64,000 nt of DNA from Cupriavidus necator (GCA_022041995.1 CP074381.1:2232001-2296000); one strand, 5' to 3'. Shown: positions 55,448 to 64,000, numbered from the stretch's first letter. Notes: generated from the sequence alone by a model not told the origin. Numbers and translations: made by a program.

Positions 55448-55871
55448 GATCGGCAACGATGTTGAAATTGAAAGGCTGGCGAGCAATCACTGGTGCCAGT
55501 GCACCGATCATGCCGGGTTCAATCCAGGCCAGGATGTTTTCCTTGCCGGCGGAGTCATGACTGCAGATCCGCAATAGTCCCTTCTGCACGGCGAGGACCG
55601 ATTCGGCGTGATCGCCTGCCCAATGCAGGACCTGCCCTCGCCTCCACTGCCGCAGAACGCCGACTTGGCGCAAGGCGCGAAGGGACTCCTCCGGCAAGAC
55701 CTCCAGGCTGTTGATATCTGGCGACGACCGCATGGAAAGCGGCTTGGCAGATACTTTCATGTCCAGTTTTCCCCAAGGGTAAGTACCAGTGCGATTTGTC
55801 ACGCAGGTGGCATTTCTCGCATGGTACCTCGGCTAGATTTCGCCTCATCCCCTTTGCCAGGAAGCGCACTG

Positions 55872-57254
55872 ATGACGCAAGCCTGTACGAGGACCCAAGC
55901 CACCGGACTAGCCTGGACACGCAAGATGACCGAGACTGATTTCCTTTCCCTCGCGGAGCAATACTGGCACGGCCAAGTTGATCTGCTCGAGACAGACCAT
56001 CCTGTTACCGGGACGTATCCTGGTGCACAGGAGCTCGCACCCGGTCTTCTCTATTTCAAGGGCGTGGCGGCGATTACCGTGATCGATACCGGTGCGGGAC
56101 TCATGATGCTGGATGCCGGTACCCGCAGCGACATGGATCGTGTTTACGAAACCGTCCGCAAGTGGCGCCCGCATACCCCGCTGGTTGCCGCCGTATTCTC
56201 ACAGCACCATCTCGACCACATCTGGGCCACGCGCCGCTTCGACGAGGAAGCGGCACAGCAGGGCTGGGCCGCGCCCGTCGTATACGCCCACACGCTGCTG
56301 CCCGAGCACCTGGATCGATACCGGAAGACGGCAGGCTGGATCGACGCCGTCAAGGCGCGGCAGTTCAGCCGTCAGCTCGGCCCGGCAAAGGGTCCCACTG
56401 ACTTTCGCTATCCGGACGTGACGTTCGACCGGGCGCTCACGTTGAAAATGGGAGACCTGACGTTTGAACTGCGGCACGCCCGGGGCGAAACGGACGATCA
56501 TGTCTGGGCGTGGGTGCCGGAACGCCGTTGGCTTTTCCCTGGAGACCTGTTCATCTGGGCTGTTCCCAATGCGGGCAATCCCCAGAAGGTCCAGCGCTAT
56601 TGCGAGGAGTGGGCAACTGCATTGCGCGAGATGTCGGGATGCCAGCCCGAGGTGATGATTTGCGGTCACGGCATGCCGATCTTCGGCGCGGCGCGGGTCA
56701 AGGAGGCGCTGCTCGACACGGCCGAGTACCTGGAGTCGATCGAACGGCAGACGCTCGCCCTGATGAACCGGGGCCTGCCGCTGGATGACATCATCCATCG
56801 CGTCTCGCCGCCGGCACACCTGGCTGGCAAGCCTTACCTACAGCCCATCTACGACCACCCCCAGTTCCTGGTGCGGAATGTCTGGCGCCGCTATGGCGGA
56901 TGGTGGGATGGCGAGCCCGATAACCTGCTCCCCGCGCCCCGGGTCCAGCAAGCCTGTGAATGGATTGCGTTGTCTGGCGGAGTGACCAGGGTGCTTGAGC
57001 GCGTTGCTGAACTCGAAGCGGAGGGCGATCTCCGGATGGCTTGTCATCTGGTGGAGCTGACCATTCTGGCGGAGCCCGGATCGGAGGCAGCCCACCGGGT
57101 TCGAGCAAGGATCTACGCCGCGCGTGCGGGCAATGAGGCCGCTACCATGACGCAGGGCATCTTCAACCATGTCGCCAGGTCCAGCCACGAATGGCGTCGC
57201 GATCTCCTGATCGGGGAACATCCGAACGCCGCGTCCGCCAAGGAGATGTCGTGA
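55872..57254 (+). CDS. Metallo-beta-lactamase-fold hydrolase, alkylsulfatase-like, with one altered metal ligand
   Basis: 460 residues from the ATG at 55872, which has AGGAAG upstream; a later ATG at 55926 has none. The metal site reads SQHHLDH (residues 110-116), where alkylsulfatase relatives have T-H-x-H-x-D-H, so the first histidine is replaced by Gln111. Later conserved features (GETDDHVWAWVPERRWLFPGDLF; ICGHGMPIFG) and the C-terminal alkylsulfatase dimerisation domain (LVRNVWRRYGGWWDGEP) are present. It would hydrolyse an ester or sulfate ester, with altered metal binding. Starts a four-gene set with DUF1254, a Bug receptor and an alcohol dehydrogenase. Confidence 0.85.
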   Translation: MTQACTRTQATGLAWTRKMTETDFLSLAEQYWHGQVDLLETDHPVTGTYPGAQELAPGLLYFKGVAAITVIDTGAGLMMLDAGTRSDMDRVYETVRKWRPHTPLVAAVFSQHHLDHIWATRRFDEEAAQQGWAAPVVYAHTLLPEHLDRYRKTAGWIDAVKARQFSRQLGPAKGPTDFRYPDVTFDRALTLKMGDLTFELRHARGETDDHVWAWVPERRWLFPGDLFIWAVPNAGNPQKVQRYCEEWATALREMSGCQPEVMICGHGMPIFGAARVKEALLDTAEYLESIERQTLALMNRGLPLDDIIHRVSPPAHLAGKPYLQPIYDHPQFLVRNVWRRYGGWWDGEPDNLLPAPRVQQACEWIALSGGVTRVLERVAELEAEGDLRMACHLVELTILAEPGSEAAHRVRARIYAARAGNEAATMTQGIFNHVARSSHEWRRDLLIGEHPNAASAKEMS

Positions 57255-58522
57255 AGCACGATCTCGACGCCGCGATTTCCGACGCTCTCGTCTACGGTTT
57301 TCCCCTTTACGAGGTGGCAAAAACACGCCATAGGGACATGACCGGCTGGATGGGGCAGCCCGCGCTCGCACCAAACACCATTTGCCATGACCGCAGGCTG
57401 GCCGACAATGCGTGCCGCTGGATCACGACGCCGAGCAACGACACGTTGTACTCCCGGGCCTGGCTCGACTTGTCAGGCGGGCCGGTCACGGTCGCCGTGA
57501 CTGCACTGCCACCTGATCAATATTGGTCGATCGCCTTCATGGATGCGTTCACCAACAACTTCGCGGTGCTCGGCCAGCACCTGGACGCACCGGGACCCGT
57601 CGTGATCACGCTGGCGGGTCCCGCCGATCATGTGAGGCCTATTGCCGGGCGCGTCATCCGTGCACCTGGCAATGATGTCTGGCTGCTTGCGAGATGGATC
57701 GTCAATGGTGAAGACGACCTTCCGGCAGCCCATGCGATGCAGGAATGCCTGTCGGTGACCCCGTGCTCCCCTGTCAAATGCCCGGTGGTTGAACCCACGG
57801 ATTCGATGGACCCGGCCAACTTCCTGGCTGTCGTTGCCGAGCAGCTTGAACGCAATCCACCCCCTCACGAAGATGCGTCCATGTTATCGAGGATCGCAGT
57901 GGCGGGATTGATACCGGGTGCCCGCGATCCATGGGCCAGTTTGCCGATCGTGGCCCGGCATGCGTGGCAATCGGGCATGGCGCCGGCTCACAGCCGGATC
58001 AGAAACGCGTTCATCGGCCTGCGGCGCAAGGTCGATGGCTGGTGGGTCCTCGATGAACTCGAGGATCCCGACGCACGATACGAGTGGCGGGCCGCGCTCG
58101 CACTTGCAGGCCTCGGGGCCCTGCCCGCCAGCGAGGCTACCTACATCGGCCGGACGACCGACGACGACGGACAATTGCTGCATGGCTCGCGCAACTACTG
58201 CCTCACCATTTCCCGCGAGGGCATTCCGGTGGATGCATTCTGGTCGCTATCCCTGTATGAGCCCACCGAGGATGGTCGACGGTTCTTCGTGGAGAACCCA
58301 ATCGACCGTTACTCGATCGGAGATCGAACTGCGCAGCTTCACTATGAGCCAGACCACTCGCTCCGCATCTACATCCAGCACCAGAGCCCGCACGAACCGA
58401 CCCGCAGGGCCAACTGGCTGCCGGCACCGGCCGGTCCTTTCCAATTGAGCCTTCGAGCCTATCGGCCACGTCGGGAGTTCCAGGCATTCGAGATGCCGTT
58501 GCCCATGCTCAGCCTTGAGTAG
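57251..58522 (+). CDS. DUF1254/DUF1214 domain protein
   Basis: 423 residues from a GTG at 57251 that overlaps the hydrolase stop codon by three bases (GTGA); AGGAG lies a few bases upstream. 'PSNDTLYSRAWLDLSGGPVTVAVTALPPDQYWSIAFMDAFTNNFA' is the DUF1254 core, and 'WSLSLYEPTEDGRRFFVENPIDRYSIGDRT' the DUF1214 region. No signal peptide, unlike many exported relatives. Function unknown; translational coupling to the hydrolase implies a shared pathway. Confidence 0.9.
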   Translation: MKHDLDAAISDALVYGFPLYEVAKTRHRDMTGWMGQPALAPNTICHDRRLADNACRWITTPSNDTLYSRAWLDLSGGPVTVAVTALPPDQYWSIAFMDAFTNNFAVLGQHLDAPGPVVITLAGPADHVRPIAGRVIRAPGNDVWLLARWIVNGEDDLPAAHAMQECLSVTPCSPVKCPVVEPTDSMDPANFLAVVAEQLERNPPPHEDASMLSRIAVAGLIPGARDPWASLPIVARHAWQSGMAPAHSRIRNAFIGLRRKVDGWWVLDELEDPDARYEWRAALALAGLGALPASEATYIGRTTDDDGQLLHGSRNYCLTISREGIPVDAFWSLSLYEPTEDGRRFFVENPIDRYSIGDRTAQLHYEPDHSLRIYIQHQSPHEPTRRANWLPAPAGPFQLSLRAYRPRREFQAFEMPLPMLSLE

Positions 58523-58566
58523 CCTCGGCGACGTACGTGTTAATGGTTTACGGCGGAAACCTACAT

Positions 58567-59547
58567 ATGAATCACACAGCCATCACCAGATCCTGCAAGT
58601 ATCTGACTTGCGCCCTCTTCATGGCGCTCTGTGCAAAGGGCGCATTCGCCTGGACCGACAAGCCGGTGCGCATGATCGTTCCCGCCCCGCCTGGTGGCAC
58701 CATGGACACCGTTGCCAGAATCGTGGCGGATGAACTGTCCGCCCAGATCGGCCAGCCCGTGGTGGTGGACAACAAGCCGGGCGCGAGCGGCTCCATCGCC
58801 GTCAGGTCGATGCTGTCGTCCCCGCCGGACGGGCGGACAATCCTTCTGACAGCCAGCAACGTATTGACGGAAGTGCCACACGTGCTTAACGTCGGCTTCG
58901 ATCCGCTGAAGGACGTGAAGCCGGTTGTTGCACTGGCGCGCGGCGTCATGGTGTTCGTGGGTTCGCCCGGCGTACCCGCCAGGGACGTGAAGGGCGTTGT
59001 CGCCTGGGCAAAAGCGAATCCCGGGAAACTGGGCTATGCCTCGTATAGCTCCGGAACGGCTTCGCACTACGCCGGCGCCATGTTCAACAAGCAGGCAGGG
59101 CTGGATCTGACCCATGTGCCGTTCCCTGGGTCGGTTCCGGCGCTGACGCAGGTCATGGGAGGTCAGGTTCCGCTCATGTTCGATGGCGTCGTGACATCCA
59201 AGCCGCTAATTGCCGCGGGCAAGATCAAGGTGTTCGGCGTGGCGTCGAAGACACGGTGGCCGCAATTGCCGAATGTGCCGACACTCGCGGAGCAGGGCTA
59301 TCCGGATATCGACTTCAAGAACTGGACCGGGGTCGTGGTCCCTGCCAAGGTTTCTCCCGAACTGACAGAGAAGATCCACGTGGCGGTGAGCAAGGCCGCG
59401 GCAACACCGAAAGTCCACGACCGGTTGGTTTCCGTTGGCTTCGAACCCATGCCGGACCAGCCCGCAGCCCAACTGGCGAACGACGTGCGCGTCGAGTTCG
59501 AACGCAACGCAAGGATCGTCAAATCGCTCGATATCAAGGCGGACTGA
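58567..59547 (+). CDS. Bug/TctC-family periplasmic solute-binding receptor
   Basis: 326 residues with a signal peptide (LTCALFMALCAKGAFAWTDK). 'KPVRMIVPAPPGGTMDTVARIV', 'VVVDNKPGASGSIAV', 'YSSGTASHYAGAMFN' and 'GGQVPLMFDGVVTS' are the conserved Bug ligand-pocket segments. It binds a small carboxylated solute in the periplasm; the membrane components of a tripartite transporter are not nearby. It follows the DUF1254 gene by 44 bases. Confidence 0.95.
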   Translation: MNHTAITRSCKYLTCALFMALCAKGAFAWTDKPVRMIVPAPPGGTMDTVARIVADELSAQIGQPVVVDNKPGASGSIAVRSMLSSPPDGRTILLTASNVLTEVPHVLNVGFDPLKDVKPVVALARGVMVFVGSPGVPARDVKGVVAWAKANPGKLGYASYSSGTASHYAGAMFNKQAGLDLTHVPFPGSVPALTQVMGGQVPLMFDGVVTSKPLIAAGKIKVFGVASKTRWPQLPNVPTLAEQGYPDIDFKNWTGVVVPAKVSPELTEKIHVAVSKAAATPKVHDRLVSVGFEPMPDQPAAQLANDVRVEFERNARIVKSLDIKAD

Positions 59548-59609
59548 TATGCATACGCCGTATCGGCTCGCCCTGCGCTTCGGCGCCATATGACATCTTC
59601 GCATTTTCC

Positions 59610-60008
59610 ATGAAAGCAGTCAGATATATCGAGGCGGGACGTCCCCGGAGATCGTTGACTTGCCCAAGCCGGTTGCCGGCCCCGGGCAGGTGCTGGTGAA
59701 GATCGGGGGCGCAGGCGTCTGTCATTCCGATCTTCACGTCCTGGACCACGGCATCGGCAAGACGGGTCCATTCACACTGGGCCACGAGAACGCGGGATGG
59801 GTGGGAGCCGTCGGCGATGGCGTAACAGGATGGAAGGAAGGTGATCCGGTCGCTGTCTATGTTCCATGGGGCTGCGGCATTTGCCGCACTTGCCAGACCT
59901 CCGCCGAGAACTATTGCGAAGGCCATGCAAGGAGTCCGGCAGTGGGTGGCGGCCTTGGCCTGGACGGCGGCATGGCTGAATTCATGATCGTGCCGTCCCC
60001 GCGCCTGG
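59610..60008 (+). pseudogene. Truncated zinc-dependent alcohol dehydrogenase, frameshift and lost C-terminal half
   Basis: Begins MKAVRYIEAGRP and continues in another frame with EIVDLPKPVAGPGQVLVKIG, GVCHSDLHVLDHG (catalytic-zinc Cys), GHENAGWVGAVG (catalytic His-Glu) and CGICRTCQTSAENYC (structural-zinc cysteines). The first shift is at CCCC (59643-59646), one base short. The homology ends at PSPRL near 60008, where a group II intron fragment begins, so the nucleotide-binding domain is missing. A genuine truncation, whatever the status of the frameshift. Confidence 0.85.
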
Positions 60009-60596
60009 CGCATAAAAGCGGTACCCAGCTTCTGCCTTCGCTTTCGCGTGTAACGCCATCTGCAGCTTCTGAACACCAAACGGAGTTGATAGGTTGCTCA
60101 ATCTCCAGGTCCCTCACTACTTATTGCGTTTGTCTTGAACTGAGGCCCCTTCCCTCCACCGGCATTACCCGGCTTCATCGGTACTACGGGCCTCTCCGTC
60201 GCCCCAAGGAGCCCGGCCTGTCCCTCGCGGGAGTCCGGTTGGCCATCCCTGACCACGTCAAGGGGCTTCCCGTGTTGCTGCGCTTTCCTTGTGCACATGC
60301 TGTCGCCACTACCCCGGCGCAGCGGCTGGGCGTCCTGCCTGCTCATCCACCCAGCCGTATCAGCCTTCCCCGCACTGGCGGTCGGGTCGGCCTGCGCATC
60401 GACTTTTTCGAGGTTTGCTCGGCGTTCACTCGCGTTACGGCCTGCACACTCGCGCGGTCACCGAAATTTGTGACACGCTACACCGAAGGCTTCAGCCATT
60501 TCGTTACCTCCATAGCTGCTCCGGTTGCTTCCGGCTGGAGCGGTTGCCGGGCGGGACTTGCACCCGCTGGAAAAGCGCCGCCTTTGCACGGCGCAC
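60009..60596 (-). mobile_element. 5' fragment of a group II intron with the start of its reverse transcriptase
   Basis: On the minus strand the segment starts with GTGCGCC at 60596, matching the group II 5' consensus GUGYG. It runs through the structured intron part (AGCGGGTGCAAGTCCCGCC) to a TTG start at 60101 followed by MSNLSTPFGVQKLQMALHAK then AKAEAGYRFYA, the beginning of an LtrA-type intron-encoded protein. After YRFYA the sequence switches abruptly to the alcohol dehydrogenase at about 60009. The 3' half of the intron, most of the ORF and domain VI are gone, so it is immobile. Confidence 0.8.
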
Positions 60597-60748
60597 GCCA
60601 GTTTGAGTCAGTTAGCTCCTGATTTTTGATGGCCGGAACCGGGCCGACTCCCGCCGTTCAAGCGAGGATCAGGTCCAAGGGCGCGGGCACTCCGGTTCGG
60701 GAGAATCCAAACCGGAGCGATGTAAAAGCGCCGGAGGGACCGGCCGAG

Positions 60749-61273
60749 CTATGCGATCTTCTTCAGCGAAGCCTTGTAGGTACCACCGCGCTTGACATAG
60801 TCGGCTGCATTGGCGCGCAGGTTTGCGACCTCATCGTCGGAAAGCTCCCGCACTGCTTTTGCGGGTGAGCCCAGAATGAGAGACCGCGGCGGGAAGCTCT
60901 TGCCTTCCGTCACGAGCGCTCCCGCTGCGACCAGCGAGTCTTCGCCAATCACCGCCTTGTTGAGAATCACCGCCTGAATGCCGATCAAAGACCCGCTTCC
61001 CACGGTACATCCATGCAGCATGGCCTGATGACCAACACTTACGTCAGCGCCAATCGTGAGAGGAATGCCGAGATCGGTGTGCAAGACGGCGCCTTCCTGG
61101 ATGTTGCTCCCCTGCCCGACCTTGATGGGCTCGTTGTCAGCTCGAATGACGGCACCGGGCCAAACGGTGACGTGTTCCGCGAGGTGTGCGCGACCGATGA
61201 CCGTGGCCTCGGTAGCGACGAACGCCGAGTCGGAGACGGAAGGCGAGTGATCGCCGAGCTGATATAGGGACAT
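60749..61273 (-). CDS. Gamma-carbonic-anhydrase-like hexapeptide-repeat protein (CaiE/PaaY-like)
   Basis: 174 residues, left-handed beta-helix repeats: VIGRAHLAEHVTVWPGAVIRAD, IKVGQGSNIQEGAVLHTD, VSVGHQAMLHGCTVGSGSLIGIQAVILNKAVIG. Histidines in VLHTD and VGHQAMLH match the metal ligands of the gamma-carbonic-anhydrase family. PaaY/CaiE relatives are thioesterases or metal-dependent hexapeptide proteins associated with CoA pathways. It follows the Bug gene by 38 bases as the distal gene of the operon. Confidence 0.9.
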   Translation of the reverse strand: MSLYQLGDHSPSVSDSAFVATEATVIGRAHLAEHVTVWPGAVIRADNEPIKVGQGSNIQEGAVLHTDLGIPLTIGADVSVGHQAMLHGCTVGSGSLIGIQAVILNKAVIGEDSLVAAGALVTEGKSFPPRSLILGSPAKAVRELSDDEVANLRANAADYVKRGGTYKASLKKIA

Positions 61274-61311
61274 GCTATTTTCCTGGTTCTAGTAATGAGA
61301 CGACAACAGCG

Positions 61312-62322
61312 CTACTCGATGGTCACGTTGGCTTTCTTGACGAGCGCGGCATAGCGTTCGGCTTCGGACTTGAAGTACTTGGCCGCAGCTTCCGGAGTGC
61401 TTGGATTGACGCTGGTTGCCTGCTTCTCCATAGCTTCCATGACTTCGGGGCTCCTGAATGCTGATGCGAAGGCGTCATGGACACGCTTCACCTCGACCGG
61501 CTTCATTCCGGCAGGCCCGATTACAGCAATCCAGCCCTCAACGTTGAAGTTGCGAAGGCCTTGTTCCGCGAGAGTGGGAATGTCCGGCGCGGCGGCAGAT
61601 CTCTTATCGCTCAGCAGCCCAATCGCGCGAAGACTGCCTGCCTTGAGGAACGGCTGCACCGCGTTAAGTGCGACAACGGCCATCTCGACCTGGCCACCCA
61701 GGACGTCGGTAACCATTGGGCCGGTGCCCTTGTAAGGAATGTGACGAGCCTTGACACCGGCCTCGACCAGGAACATTTCACCAGCGAGGTGGAGAATCGT
61801 TCCGTTTCCAGACGAACCCATGTTGAATCCGTCGGACTTGGCCTTCATGAGAGCTACGAGCTCTTTCATGTTCTTCGCAGGCACCTTCGGATTCACAACC
61901 AGGACAAACGGGACGGCACCAATGATGCTGATCGGGGTGATGTCCTTCAATGCGTCAAAGGGCATCGATTTGTAGACGCTTGGGTTAATGACGTGATTGT
62001 TCGACACCAGACCCAGCGTGCTGCCATCCGGAGAAGCCTTGGTAACCTGCGCTGTTCCTGTTACGCCGCCGGCCCCTGGCAAGTTCTCAATCACGACTGG
62101 CTGACCCATGGCTTTGGTAAGCGCGGGGCCTGCAGCTCTTGCAATGGTGTCGGCTCCGGATCCAGCGCTCAAGGGCAAGATGAGCCGCACTGGCTTGCCG
62201 TTCTGCGCAATGGCAGGAAAGCTGGTAATGCCTGCCAACACGGCCGTAAGGGATGACGCGGTAATGACTGAGAGCAATCTGCGGCGGCCGAGCGACAGCC
62301 ACCGCGTCGAACGAGAAAGCAT
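61312..62322 (-). CDS. Bug/TctC-family periplasmic solute-binding receptor
   Basis: 336 residues with a signal peptide (LTAVLAGITSFPAIAQNGK). 'KPVRLILPLSAGSGADTIAR', 'VVIENLPGAGGVTGTAQV', 'GSSGNGTILHLAGEMF' and 'TDVLGGQVEMAVVALNA' are the Bug family pocket segments. Bug proteins recognise carboxylates and deliver them to tripartite transporters. It sits within the HMG-CoA lyase operon, so it probably binds the substrate of that pathway (a C5-C6 branched dicarboxylate is plausible), 42 bases after the CoA-transferase. Confidence 0.95.
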   Translation of the reverse strand: MLSRSTRWLSLGRRRLLSVITASSLTAVLAGITSFPAIAQNGKPVRLILPLSAGSGADTIARAAGPALTKAMGQPVVIENLPGAGGVTGTAQVTKASPDGSTLGLVSNNHVINPSVYKSMPFDALKDITPISIIGAVPFVLVVNPKVPAKNMKELVALMKAKSDGFNMGSSGNGTILHLAGEMFLVEAGVKARHIPYKGTGPMVTDVLGGQVEMAVVALNAVQPFLKAGSLRAIGLLSDKRSAAAPDIPTLAEQGLRNFNVEGWIAVIGPAGMKPVEVKRVHDAFASAFRSPEVMEAMEKQATSVNPSTPEAAAKYFKSEAERYAALVKKANVTIE

Positions 62323-62364
62323 CGGTTGTCTCCTGTTTATTTATGTAGGGGTTCTCTACCCTGC

Positions 62365-63527
62365 CTAGACTGTCGAACGTAGTCGCGACAGGATCTCGGC
62401 GTTGTGCTCACCGGCACTCGGGAGCGGCCTGAGCACCCCGGGGCGTCGACCATTCATGGTAAAGGGCAGTAAGACGACCGGCGCCGTAGACCCGTCTTCC
62501 ACTTGCATCGGGACAAGGCCGCCGCTCGCCTTCAGGTGCGGATCCTCGATCAGTTGATCAGGGCGGACAATGGGCGCGTATGGGACACCCGCGGCTTCCA
62601 GTTTCGGCGACAACTCTGCGACGGACATCCTGCTCAGAATCTGGCCGAGTTCCTGAAGCATCATCGGGCGCGCTGCCACGCGTAGCGAGTTGTCGGCGTA
62701 TTCCGGCCGACCGATCAGTTCCGGATGACCCAGCACGTTGCACAGTGCGACGAACTGCTTATCGCTCACCGCGCCAATAAAGAGCTGCTCTCCTTCGGCA
62801 AGCGTGAAGATGTCGTAGATGCTCCAAGCCTGCGCCCTGGCCGGCATCGGGGGTGGCGCCTCGCCTGTCATCGCATACTGCTGCATGTGCTGTGCCGACA
62901 GGAACACGCAGTTCTCAAACAGGGCACTCTGGAGTTCTTGTCCGCGCCCCGTATGGTCCCGCTCGCGCAACGCCGCGAGCACGCCAATCGCACCGAACAT
63001 TCCCCCATGATGTCGTTCACAGATGTTCCCGCGCGCAGCGGCTGGCCTACCGGCCCCGTCATGTAGGATAAGCCGGCCATCATCTGTACGACTTCATCGA
63101 GCGCCAGCCGATGCTCATATGGGCCGGGCAAGAACCCCTTGTGGGTCACATAGATCAGACGCGGATTCTTCTCAGCAAGCGTCTTGTAGTCGAGGCCAAA
63201 TTGCTGCATCAGACCGGGACGGAAGTTCTCTATCAGCACGTCACTCTGCTCCGCAAGCTCAGCAGCAGCAGCGCGACCCTCTTCGGTCTGGATGTCCAGC
63301 ACGACGCTCTTCTTGTTGCGATTGAATGTGCGGAAGAAGCCGATGCCGACGCCAAGCAGGTTTCGAGTCTTGTCACCGCCTGGAGGCTCGATCTTGATGA
63401 CTTCGGCACCGAGGTCGGCAAGGATCATCCCGCATGTCGGGCCCATGACCATGTGCGAAAACTCTAGGACCCGGATGCCGGCCAACGGGAGACCCTGTTC
63501 GTCCGACTGGGTTAAGTGATAATCCAT
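62365..63527 (-). pseudogene. CaiB/BaiF-family CoA-transferase, single-base frameshift
   Basis: 387 residues if repaired. Start ATG at 63527 with GAGAGG. 'LAGIRVLEFSHMVMGPTCGM', 'ADLGAEVIKIEPPGGD', 'LALDEVVQMMAGL' with the catalytic Asp, and later 'SWSIYDIFTLAEGEQLFIGAV'-like and 'EEL'-type segments define the family III CoA-transferases. The break is at CCCCC (63002-63006): one more base joins ASVNDIMGGMFGAIGVL. It transfers CoA from a donor thioester to a free acid, here upstream of HMG-CoA lyase in the same operon. Probably intact in reality. Confidence 0.85.
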
Positions 63528-63535
63528 GTTGCCTC

Positions 63536-64000
63536 TCAAGCTGCTGCGGTGACTTGGGTAGTCCCAAAGGTTTTTGGTAGCCCCGCTTTCCACAGAGTTC
63601 CATGCATGATTTCGCCTGCCAGCCATGCGGAGATTTTTTCCCGCAGGACCAGCAGTGCAGAGATGTCGACTCCGGTCTCAATGCCCATGCTTTCCAACAT
63701 ATAGGCCAGGTCTTCGCCGGCCACATTGCCGCTGGCACCAGGTGCATGAGGGCAGCCGCCAATACCGGTCAAGCAGGCATCAAAACGCGTGATGCCGGTC
63801 TGAAGCGCGGCGAACACATTGGCAAGACCCAAGCCACGGGTATCGTGAAAGTGGCCGCACCAGAGCTTGTCCCCGGCTATTGCGCGGGCCCGCTCGAACA
63901 GGTCCATGACCATCAAAGGATCGGCATAACCGACCGTGTCGGCGAGGCAGACACGATCAGCCCCGACATCTAGCAACGCCTCCATCAGCCGAAGCACTTC
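63536..64000 (-). CDS. Hydroxymethylglutaryl-CoA lyase, C-terminal part (runs off the window)
   Basis: The visible 153 residues contain 'ADRVCLADTVGYADPLMVMD', 'WCGHFHDTRGLGLANVFAAL' with the metal-binding HFHDT, and 'CLTGIGGCPHAPGASGNVAGEDLAYMLESMGI', the HMGCL signature with the catalytic Cys region (GIGGCPxAPG). The lyase splits HMG-CoA to acetoacetate and acetyl-CoA, or acts on a related 3-hydroxyacyl-CoA. The start lies beyond 64000. It is eight bases from the CoA-transferase gene. The paired CoA-transferase and lyase fit a route that activates and cleaves a 3-hydroxy-3-methyl dicarboxylate; this is inference. Confidence 0.93.
   Translation of the reverse strand, partial: EVLRLMEALLDVGADRVCLADTVGYADPLMVMDLFERARAIAGDKLWCGHFHDTRGLGLANVFAALQTGITRFDACLTGIGGCPHAPGASGNVAGEDLAYMLESMGIETGVDISALLVLREKISAWLAGEIMHGTLWKAGLPKTFGTTQVTAAA

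Larger units (their letters stand above)
53926..55760 (-). pseudogene. Crp/Fnr-family regulator interrupted by an IS903-type element
   Basis: N-terminal part (55448-55760): LRALRQVGVLRQWRRGQVLH, 'QKGLLRICSHDSAGKENILAWIEPGMIGALAPVIA', a cyclic-nucleotide-binding-like beta-barrel. C-terminal part (53926-54317): 'ASRLNNVLEMYGTQSFESLTDKVWARLVQLA' and an HTH 'TQADLARSVGGSRYRVGLELNRLEARGVIAL'. Removing the insertion sequence with one copy of its target repeat restores a continuous frame of 231 codons (FNIVADRQSEVLHIRR), so the gene was intact before insertion. The reading frame check shows the insertion is the only lesion. It is divergent from the hydrolase gene to its right and may have controlled it. 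Confidence 0.92.

Noticed and set aside
60098..60622. Short conserved-looking plus-strand ORFs (for example 60289-60606)
   Set aside because: Their sequence is the complement of the group II intron RNA region on the minus strand, so they are not genes.

Overview
The window is GC-rich, densely coded DNA whose gene content points to a betaproteobacterium of the Burkholderiales, most likely Cupriavidus or a close relative. The signs are several Bug/TctC receptors, AMP-forming acyl-CoA ligases, a C. necator-type intracellular PHB depolymerase, an H-NS/BpH3-type nucleoid protein and a split acyl-CoA carboxylase cluster. This is inference from protein resemblance; no rRNA or other taxonomic marker is present. 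The mix of catabolic operons, remnants and mobile DNA suggests a secondary replicon or an accessory part of a chromosome.

Layout. 0-7.3 kb: tail of a Bug receptor, terminator, then on the minus strand a (frameshifted) acyl-CoA ligase, TauD-type dioxygenase, quinone oxidoreductase, HiPIP, old yellow enzyme with an ArsR regulator, and an exported Rossmann protein. 7.4-14.3 kb: TonB receptor plus YVTN beta-propeller, ankyrin protein, PQQ-dependent alcohol dehydrogenase and its diheme cytochrome c. 14.3-20.8 kb: a mixed region with a dnaE2 scrap, DnaQ-like exonuclease, tRNA-Leu(GAG), H-NS protein, Nudix hydrolase, two PHB depolymerases and a phaB scrap. 20.8-27.6 kb: an exported Cys/His protein and a ba3-type terminal oxidase operon flanked by multiheme c-type cytochromes. 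27.8-34.6 kb: fabI, ackA, pta, a PhaC-like DUF3141 protein, a two-repeat exported protein, an RRM protein and a DUF2950 remnant. 34.9-38.3 kb: a decayed zone (transposase scrap, intact lactate/malate dehydrogenase, internally deleted DASS transporter, outer-membrane protein, VapC scrap). 38.3-52.5 kb: a large minus-strand operon resembling the acyclic-terpene utilisation (atu) system, with a divergent TetR regulator and a palindromic operator. 52.5-60.6 kb: methyltransferase remnant, Cache protein, a Crp/Fnr gene cleanly interrupted by an IS903-type element, an alkylsulfatase-like hydrolase with DUF1254 protein and Bug receptor, and an alcohol dehydrogenase cut off by a group II intron fragment. 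60.7-64 kb: a minus-strand operon of HMG-CoA lyase, CaiB-type CoA-transferase, Bug receptor and a gamma-carbonic-anhydrase-like protein.

How it works together. The window is dominated by carbon-source modules: acyl-CoA activation and beta-oxidation-like steps, PHA mobilisation, acetate/acetyl-phosphate metabolism, periplasmic alcohol oxidation and a low-level terminal oxidase to receive electrons. A striking feature is at least ten genes broken by an apparent single-base loss inside a G/C homopolymer. Their partners on either side are otherwise well conserved, so many of these breaks may be sequencing errors rather than true mutations; the frameshifted genes are listed once as composite features typed 'pseudogene'.
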